From an uncultured Eubacterium sp. (lineage in GTDB: Bacteria > Bacillota > Clostridia > Lachnospirales > Lachnospiraceae): a DNA stretch of 10,785 nt. Positions 6,776-10,785 of this stretch are shown here, in pieces. Numbering within the stretch: position 1 is the stretch's first letter; each line of letters starts with the position of its first letter. The notes beneath the pieces were generated by a model that was given only the letters and a program-made list of their open reading frames with translations, had not been told where the DNA came from and did not search any database. The translations under genes were made by a program, and so were the position numbers. The stretch is taken from the NCBI GenBank assembly GCA_937915825.1, contig CALGGT010000062.1, forward strand, positions 1-10,785, in the 5' to 3' direction.

Positions 6776-7281
6776 GTTTCTTCACCTATTTCCTTTAAGG
6801 TTTCTTCTATCATTTCCGCTTGTTTTTTCTCATCCATGGAAACTTCTACGAATTTCCCCGCCATGGCAGAGGCCACCTGGACCATTTCATTCTTCACATC
6901 GTCCCGCATTTTATTCTTCTCAAGTTCCATTTCTTTTTCGGCACGTTTGCGAATGACCACCGCTTCTTCGTTGGCTCTTCCCACAATCTCCTTTTCCTGA
7001 TTGAGGGCGTTCTTTCTGGCATCGGCAACAATCTCAGCCGCGTCCTCGTGCGCCTGGCTGATCTTGGCATCGTACTCATCTTTCAAGCGTTTTGCTTCTT
7101 CCTGGTTTTTCGCCGCGTCTTCCAATTGCTCCCGAATGTAATCTTTTCTTTTTTGAATCAGATTTCTCGCCGGATTAAATAAAAGATAGGATAACAGAAT
7201 AAATAGTACGAACATGGCGATCAACACAATTCCGGTATCTGCCAGCAATTGTGAATCCAGTCCTAAAATTCTTCCATCCAT
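6763..7281 (-). CDS. atpF: F1Fo ATP synthase subunit b
   Basis: The membrane-anchored peripheral stalk, 172 residues. One transmembrane helix lies at about residues 14-36 (TGIVLIAMFVLFILLSYLLF). A long charged, heptad-like helix rich in Lys, Glu, Ala and Arg then runs to about residue 150 and forms the right-handed coiled-coil dimer that binds delta. The segment FNPARNLIQKRKDYI after the membrane helix is typical. It lies between atpE and atpH as in most bacterial operons, overlapping atpH by 13 bases. Confidence 0.95.
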   Translation of the reverse strand: MDGRILGLDSQLLADTGIVLIAMFVLFILLSYLLFNPARNLIQKRKDYIREQLEDAAKNQEEAKRLKDEYDAKISQAHEDAAEIVADARKNALNQEKEIVGRANEEAVVIRKRAEKEMELEKNKMRDDVKNEMVQVASAMAGKFVEVSMDEKKQAEMIEETLKEIGEETWQD

Positions 7282-7319
7282 ATGTTTGATTCCTTTCTAA
7301 TTCTTTCTTGTTGGTCTCC

Positions 7320-7577
7320 TTATTTGATCAAAGGATTGGCGAACAAAAGAATCATTGCAACTGCTAATCCGTAAAGACCGGTGGTCTCGGCTACTGCCTG
7401 TCCTAAAAGCATGGTAGACATGACATCTCCCTTGGCTCCGGGATTTCTTCCTACGGCACTGGCACCATATCCGGCTGCAATTCCCTGTCCGATACCCGGT
7501 CCGATACCGGCGATAACTGCTAGTCCTGCTCCAATCGCGGATGCTGCTGAAATCAAATCTGTTCCGTTAATGTTCAT
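7320..7577 (-). CDS. atpE: F1Fo ATP synthase subunit c, likely Na+-binding type
   Basis: An 85-residue proteolipid that forms the rotor ring. Two transmembrane helices (about 8-40 and 52-82) flank the polar loop GRNPGAKGD. The start is ATG 7577, with AAGGAGG 8 bases upstream; the longer open frame beyond it is not coding. The ion-carrying acid is Glu64 in QAVAETTGLYGL. The other ligands known from the Ilyobacter tartaricus sodium ring are also present: Pro27 and Gln31 in GPGIGQG, Val62, and a hydroxyl at Thr65 (Ser in Ilyobacter), with Thr66 and Tyr69 matching the supporting residues. This suggests Na+ coupling, with Thr in place of Ser the main caveat. Confidence 0.97.
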   Translation of the reverse strand: MNINGTDLISAASAIGAGLAVIAGIGPGIGQGIAAGYGASAVGRNPGAKGDVMSTMLLGQAVAETTGLYGLAVAMILLFANPLIK

Positions 7578-7585
7578 GGTTTCTT

Positions 7586-7592
7586 CCTCCTT
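7586..7592 (-). promoter_or_regulatory. Strong ribosome binding site of atpE
   Basis: AAGGAGG on the minus strand, 8 bases before the ATG at 7577. It is among the strongest in the operon, in keeping with the need for about ten or more c subunits per enzyme, and it rules out the longer open frame upstream. Confidence 0.75.
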
Positions 7593-7606
7593 ATTCCTTG
7601 AAACTT

Positions 7607-8320
7607 TTATGAAACTTTTTGTGCTTCGTCTCCCGCCGCATTTGACACAAATACCATGGTCAACATGGTAAATACATAGGCTTGCAACGCCCCCGAAAAT
7701 ACATCCAGATATACATGAAGGGCCGCCGGCCAAACCAGGGTTGCTACCTTCGGTAACAAACCATAGATCAAAGCCGTCATCATCGTACCGGATAAAATAT
7801 TGGCAAACAAACGTAACGACATAGATACCGGTGTTGCAAACTCACTGATGATATTCACTGGCAAAAAGAGAAAAATCGGCTCGAACAGCCCCTTGATCTT
7901 TCCGAATTTTTGCCACTTAAACCCTTGATACTGAATCATAACAAAGGTAATAAGCGCTAAGGGAAGGGTGACGCCAAAATCCGCCGTTGGCGGACGTAAG
8001 CCGAATAATCCGGATAAGTTGCAGGTAAGGATCAGCAAAAATAGGCTTCCAATGTAATTCCGGAAGCGAGGGGTCAGTACCGGCCCCATATTGCTCATTA
8101 CCAGGTTATCCAGGGTTTCGATCAAAAGCTCTAACACATTTAAAAAACCGGTGGGCGGTTTCCTATAATCGGCATGAGCGATCACGCGATTGGCCACAAT
8201 AGCAAAGGCCAGGATCACAACAAATACAATAGCCAGACAAACATGGCTGGTTGTGATGTAAAAGGAAAAATTACCGATATGCACTTGTTCATAGCCATGA
8301 ATAAAAAAATCTACCTGCAT
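7607..8320 (-). CDS. atpB: F1Fo ATP synthase subunit a
   Basis: The stator membrane subunit that provides the ion half-channels next to the c-ring, 237 residues with five or six predicted transmembrane helices. The essential arginine is Arg170 in SMSLRLFANILSGTMM. The last helix region carries ALQAYVFTMLTMVFV, the usual C-terminal motif. The ribosome binding site (GGAAGG) lies within the end of the preceding atpI-type gene, whose stop is 1 base away, so the two are probably translationally coupled. Together with the c-subunit motif it may form a sodium path, but this subunit alone does not decide the ion. Confidence 0.97.
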   Translation of the reverse strand: MQVDFFIHGYEQVHIGNFSFYITTSHVCLAIVFVVILAFAIVANRVIAHADYRKPPTGFLNVLELLIETLDNLVMSNMGPVLTPRFRNYIGSLFLLILTCNLSGLFGLRPPTADFGVTLPLALITFVMIQYQGFKWQKFGKIKGLFEPIFLFLPVNIISEFATPVSMSLRLFANILSGTMMTALIYGLLPKVATLVWPAALHVYLDVFSGALQAYVFTMLTMVFVSNAAGDEAQKVS

Positions 8321-8321
8321 T

Positions 8322-8825
8322 TCATTCTTCCTTCCTTTCTGTTTTTTCTTCTAGATTCATTCTTTCTTCCAGCTCCCTTCCTTCTCCCGGATCGGGTTCT
8401 TCTAAGCCCGATTCTTTCAAGCTCGATTTTCCCGGATCAGATTCTTGAAAGATCACAGGATAAGTCCACACCGCAAGCTTGGTTGAAAAACAACCGAAAA
8501 TCGTACCAACCGGAGAAAAAACCGCAGGAAACCGAAAGGCCAAAAACAAAACTGCCAAAAGCAGTACACCACGAATCCCACCACTGATTCTTGCATGGGT
8601 CACCGCCTTCTTTCGTGGCAGATTCAATTCCAGATCAATGGTATGAAATCGATGCAGCATTAACAGTTCAGACATCCCTGTTCCGATGAAACACCCCATC
8701 GCATACGCCGGATAAGAATAAGAATACCAAATATGAACCACACCCCCTGCCAACAGGTAGAGAAGGCCCCATCCTCCGATCAGTGACATCACTCTATAAA
8801 GGGTGGTTTTTGCTTTCTTCATCAT
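8322..8825 (-). CDS. atpI: ATP synthase subunit I-like membrane protein with acidic tail
   Basis: A 167-residue protein with four likely transmembrane segments (about 13-33, 38-57, 82-102 and 105-126), as in the AtpI family that assists c-ring assembly. Its place between atpZ and atpB supports this. Similarity is mainly topological, so the call rests partly on position. It has an unusual hydrophilic C-terminal tail of about 40 residues, rich in Glu, Ser, Lys and Pro, with a duplicated (E)xDPG motif (128-132 and 143-147). It overlaps the end of atpZ by 32 bases. Two ATG codons lie in tandem; AAGGAGG is 3 bases from the first and 6 from the second (8822), so the second is the more likely start. 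Confidence 0.8.
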   Translation of the reverse strand: MMKKAKTTLYRVMSLIGGWGLLYLLAGGVVHIWYSYSYPAYAMGCFIGTGMSELLMLHRFHTIDLELNLPRKKAVTHARISGGIRGVLLLAVLFLAFRFPAVFSPVGTIFGCFSTKLAVWTYPVIFQESDPGKSSLKESGLEEPDPGEGRELEERMNLEEKTERKEE

Positions 8826-9069
8826 CCGCCTCCTTGTGAGGGTTACGGGTCAGACCACCGGTTAGGATCAACATACTGCGAATGGACGCCAAGATCCCTA
8901 CCAAAAGCATGATCGGAACAAACACGGTCAAATGAAACCGTTGATCAATGTAATACCCGATGGCAAAGCTTAAAGCCATACAAGTCATGATCGAAAAACC
9001 GATCTGCATGATCATGGCAATGCCTTTTAGGATGTCTTTTTGCTCTTTCTTCTTATCCCGCTTCTTCAT
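8794..9069 (-). CDS. atpZ: AtpZ/AtpI family protein
   Basis: A 91-residue membrane protein of the AtpZ (ATPase gene 1) family found at the head of many bacterial atp operons, linked to assembly or ion supply of the synthase. A highly charged N-terminus (Lys-rich, residues 2-15) is followed by two transmembrane helices (about 17-39 and 46-70). The family pattern GYYIDQRF sits between them and an acidic tail follows. It starts only 3 bases after the proC stop and lacks a strong ribosome binding site (only a GAAAG-like stretch), so it probably depends on read-through and coupling from proC. Confidence 0.88.
   Translation of the reverse strand: MKKRDKKKEQKDILKGIAMIMQIGFSIMTCMALSFAIGYYIDQRFHLTVFVPIMLLVGILASIRSMLILTGGLTRNPHKEADDEESKNHPL
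8829..8835 (-). promoter_or_regulatory. Ribosome binding site of the atpI-type gene
   Basis: AAGGAGG on the minus strand within the end of atpZ. The spacing is 3 bases to the ATG at 8825 and 6 bases to the ATG at 8822, which favours the latter start. Confidence 0.65.
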
Positions 9070-9072
9070 AAA

Positions 9073-9861
9073 TTATAATTCTTTCGACTTTTTCACGCAA
9101 GCTTTTTGCGCTTCGATCACGGCGCTGCGAAAGCCTTTTTCTTCTAATACCCGAACCGCTTCCATGGTCGTTCCGCCCGGCGAGCATACCATATCCTTTA
9201 AAACGCCGGGATGAAGTCCGGTTTCCAACACCATCTTTGCGCTTCCCAACACACTTTGAGCCGCCAGATCGTAGGCGTCTTTTCTAGGCATTCCATCGGC
9301 AACGGCTGCGTCCGCCATGGCTTCAATGAATAAAAAGACATAGGCCGGCGAACTTCCACTTACGCCTACAACCGTATCCATTAAATATTCTCCCACTTCC
9401 TTGCAAACGCCAAAGCTTTCAAAAATATCCTTTGCCTTCTTCTTCTCATCCTCGGTCACCCATGGATTGACACACATTCCCGTTGCCCCTTCCAATACCA
9501 GGGCAGGCGTATTGGGCATGGTGCGTACCAAGTGGATCTTTTTTCCAAACATTCCCTCAATTCTTTCCATGGTTTGACCGGCAGCAATGGAAATGATCAA
9601 CTGATCCTCCACCACATCCCGAATTTCTTTTACAGCCGTCTCGTAATGAAGGGGTTTTACCGCCATCACGATCACATCCGCTTTCCTCGCCGCACTTTTG
9701 TTATCGGTGGTTACCTCGATCCCCAATTCTTCTTTGATCTTTTCCAAACACTCCTCATTCTTATCCACACCGATGATATCCCGATTGGTATACAGTCCCT
9801 TGGAAAGAATTCCCTTCATAATTGCGTGGCCCATATTGCCACAACCGATGAATGCAATCAT
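9073..9861 (-). CDS. proC: Pyrroline-5-carboxylate reductase
   Basis: A cytoplasmic enzyme that reduces pyrroline-5-carboxylate to proline with NAD(P)H, the last step of proline synthesis. The protein is 262 residues from ATG 9861, preferred because AGGAGG lies 6 bases upstream; the in-frame ATG codons at 9885 and 9879 would add residues before the nucleotide-binding strand. The Rossmann motif is GCGNMG at 6-11, followed by AVKP (67-70), MPNTPA (115-120), the substrate-region motif GVSGSSPAY (166-174) and the family signature SPGGTT (227-232). All key elements are intact. It lies directly upstream of atpZ with a 3-base gap, so it may be part of the atp transcript. Confidence 0.96.
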   Translation of the reverse strand: MIAFIGCGNMGHAIMKGILSKGLYTNRDIIGVDKNEECLEKIKEELGIEVTTDNKSAARKADVIVMAVKPLHYETAVKEIRDVVEDQLIISIAAGQTMERIEGMFGKKIHLVRTMPNTPALVLEGATGMCVNPWVTEDEKKKAKDIFESFGVCKEVGEYLMDTVVGVSGSSPAYVFLFIEAMADAAVADGMPRKDAYDLAAQSVLGSAKMVLETGLHPGVLKDMVCSPGGTTMEAVRVLEEKGFRSAVIEAQKACVKKSKEL

Positions 9862-9867
9862 TTCGAT

Positions 9868-9873
9868 CCTCCT
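9868..9873 (-). promoter_or_regulatory. Ribosome binding site deciding the proC start
   Basis: AGGAGG on the minus strand, 6 bases before the ATG at 9861. It favours this start over the in-frame ATGs at 9885 and 9879. Confidence 0.75.
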
Positions 9874-9909
9874 ATACATGTTCACTCGTTACGATTTGCC
9901 GATTCTTCC

Positions 9910-10356
9910 TTAATCAAAATCGTCTTCCGCTTCGATCATTTCCACTCTACGCACGTGACGTTCTGCCCCGGAAAATTCCGTATTTAAGAATGTATCTACG
10001 ATTTTCAACGCCAGGCCCGGTCCTACCACGCGACCTCCCATGGCCAAAATATTGGCGTCGTTATGTAAACGGGTAGCCTCCGCGCTAAAACAATCGTGAC
10101 ACACAGCTGCGCGAATTCCCCGAACCTTATTGGCCGCCATGGAAATTCCCAATCCGGTTCCGCAGATCAAAATTCCATAATCACAGGTTTTATCTTTCAC
10201 GGCATGGGCCACCAGCTTCCCGTAAATGGGATAGTCCACCGGATCCTCATGGAAACTCCCCATGTCTTCGATCTCATATCCCTGTTCCTTTAAGTGCTCC
10301 ATTACCACCTGTTTTAACTGGTAACCTGCCTGATCACTTCCCAATGCGATTTTCAT
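9910..10356 (-). CDS. rpiB: Ribose-5-phosphate isomerase B
   Basis: Interconverts ribose 5-phosphate and ribulose 5-phosphate in the non-oxidative pentose phosphate pathway. At 148 residues it is full length for the RpiB/LacAB fold. The catalytic Cys65 and Thr67 lie in GILICGTGLGIS, the anion-hole loop AANK follows, and the ring-opening His98 is in TRLHNDAN. Arg133, Arg136 and Arg137 near the C-terminus fit the phosphate-binding Arg region. The usual Asp-His pair near the N-terminus (GSDHAG in most relatives) reads GSDQAG, so His is replaced by Gln9. AAGGAG precedes the ATG. Its place after a YwlE-type phosphatase gene and near the atp operon matches the Firmicutes order. Confidence 0.95.
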   Translation of the reverse strand: MKIALGSDQAGYQLKQVVMEHLKEQGYEIEDMGSFHEDPVDYPIYGKLVAHAVKDKTCDYGILICGTGLGISMAANKVRGIRAAVCHDCFSAEATRLHNDANILAMGGRVVGPGLALKIVDTFLNTEFSGAERHVRRVEMIEAEDDFD

Positions 10357-10393
10357 AGTTCCCTTCTCCTTTCATTGATACAGAAACCCAAGC

Positions 10394-10761
10394 CTATCCA
10401 TCTTTTTCTTCGCCCCAGCCCAATTGCTCCTTTACTTTTTCCAACATGCCTCCCAGGACAACAAAGGTTTCTTCGTACATATCCTCGTCCTCCGGGGAAT
10501 CATAGGGTTCTACCACATCTCCCTCATCTCCCAGGAATTCCATAATGGTAAATACCTGGTCAAAATCAAACCCCTCCATGACCTTTACTTTTTCCGCAAA
10601 CGTCATCGTCAGCACACAGGTATCTTCTGTTAGATCTTCTTTCGTCAGGTTGCTGGCTACTTTATCCCCGCATACCACGTGGTGCTTCGCCAAAGTAAGT
10701 CCCACCTTTTCATTCATTGGCTCTGAAAAAAGCACAACCAGTCCCTTTGAAAAAATACAAT
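10394..10761 (-). CDS. Low-molecular-weight protein (tyrosine/arginine) phosphatase, C-terminal part only
   Basis: The reading frame is open upstream and runs into adapter sequence, so the N-terminal half with the CX5R phosphate loop is missing and the GTG at 10735 is not the true start. The visible part aligns by eye with the C-terminal two thirds of Bacillus YwlE: a central VVLFSEPMNEKV segment, then TCVLTMTFAEKV, then QVFTIMEFLGDEGDVVEPYDSPED and a closing amphipathic helix (MLEKVKEQL). The position directly upstream of rpiB is the conserved ywlE-rpiB order, which supports the call. The family's general acid in the D-P-[FY] motif is Glu here (EPY), an odd change. Substrate choice (phosphotyrosine or phosphoarginine) cannot be told without the N-terminus. 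Confidence 0.72.
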
Positions 10762-10785
10762 AGATCGGAAGAGCGTCGTGTAGGG
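10762..10785. other. Illumina TruSeq adapter sequence at the contig end (artefact)
   Basis: The final 24 bases match the start of the standard TruSeq adapter read at the end of short inserts (AGATCGGAAGAGC, then GTCGTGTAGGG). They are not genomic DNA. The last reliable genomic base is about 10761. Confidence 0.95.

Noticed and set aside
1..10785. CRISPR array or insertion sequence with transposase
   Set aside because: There are no regularly spaced direct repeats and no transposase or integrase frame in the window.

Overview
The window looks like a metagenome-derived contig from a low-to-mid GC Gram-positive bacterium of the Clostridia type. The signs are strong AGGAGG ribosome binding sites, the gene order ywlE-rpiB-proC-atpZ-atpI-atpB-E-F-H-A-G, and Firmicutes-like proteins. 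It has two parts of different character that meet inside the atpG gene, near base 3833/3834.

The right part (about 3834-10785, all minus strand) is a housekeeping block. Read in the direction of transcription it holds the C-terminal part of a low-molecular-weight (YwlE-like) protein phosphatase cut by the contig end, ribose-5-phosphate isomerase B, pyrroline-5-carboxylate reductase, and an F1Fo ATP synthase operon (atpZ, atpI, atpB, atpE, atpF, atpH, atpA, atpG). The c subunit carries the residues of a Na+-binding site, so the enzyme may be sodium-coupled. The operon stops abruptly: AtpG loses its conserved last ~17 residues, and atpD and atpC are not present. The last 24 bases of the contig (10762-10785) are Illumina adapter sequence and not genomic DNA.

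The left part (1 to about 3833) is phage or mobile DNA. It starts inside a terminase large subunit gene (plus strand, Walker A end missing). Then come about 1 kb without a convincing protein gene (1289 to about 2260). This stretch is GC- and purine-rich, packed with short inverted repeats, and carries recurring GTGGA, GAACG and CTGACG motifs. It is the best candidate here for something undescribed: a large structured non-coding RNA of the general kind seen in phages (GOLLD or ROOL size class; identity not established). Facing it on the minus strand is an AlbA_2/GHKL-type ATP-binding protein with a C-terminal winged helix, followed by a candidate UUCG-loop terminator. Its start codon lies within the broken end of atpG.

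Two readings of the junction remain open: a real insertion into the 3' end of atpG, or an assembly chimera between a phage contig and a host contig. The untrimmed adapter at the right end, the absence of any integrase or terminal repeats, and the loss of atpD and atpC make the chimera a serious possibility. The features on each side are independently well supported.
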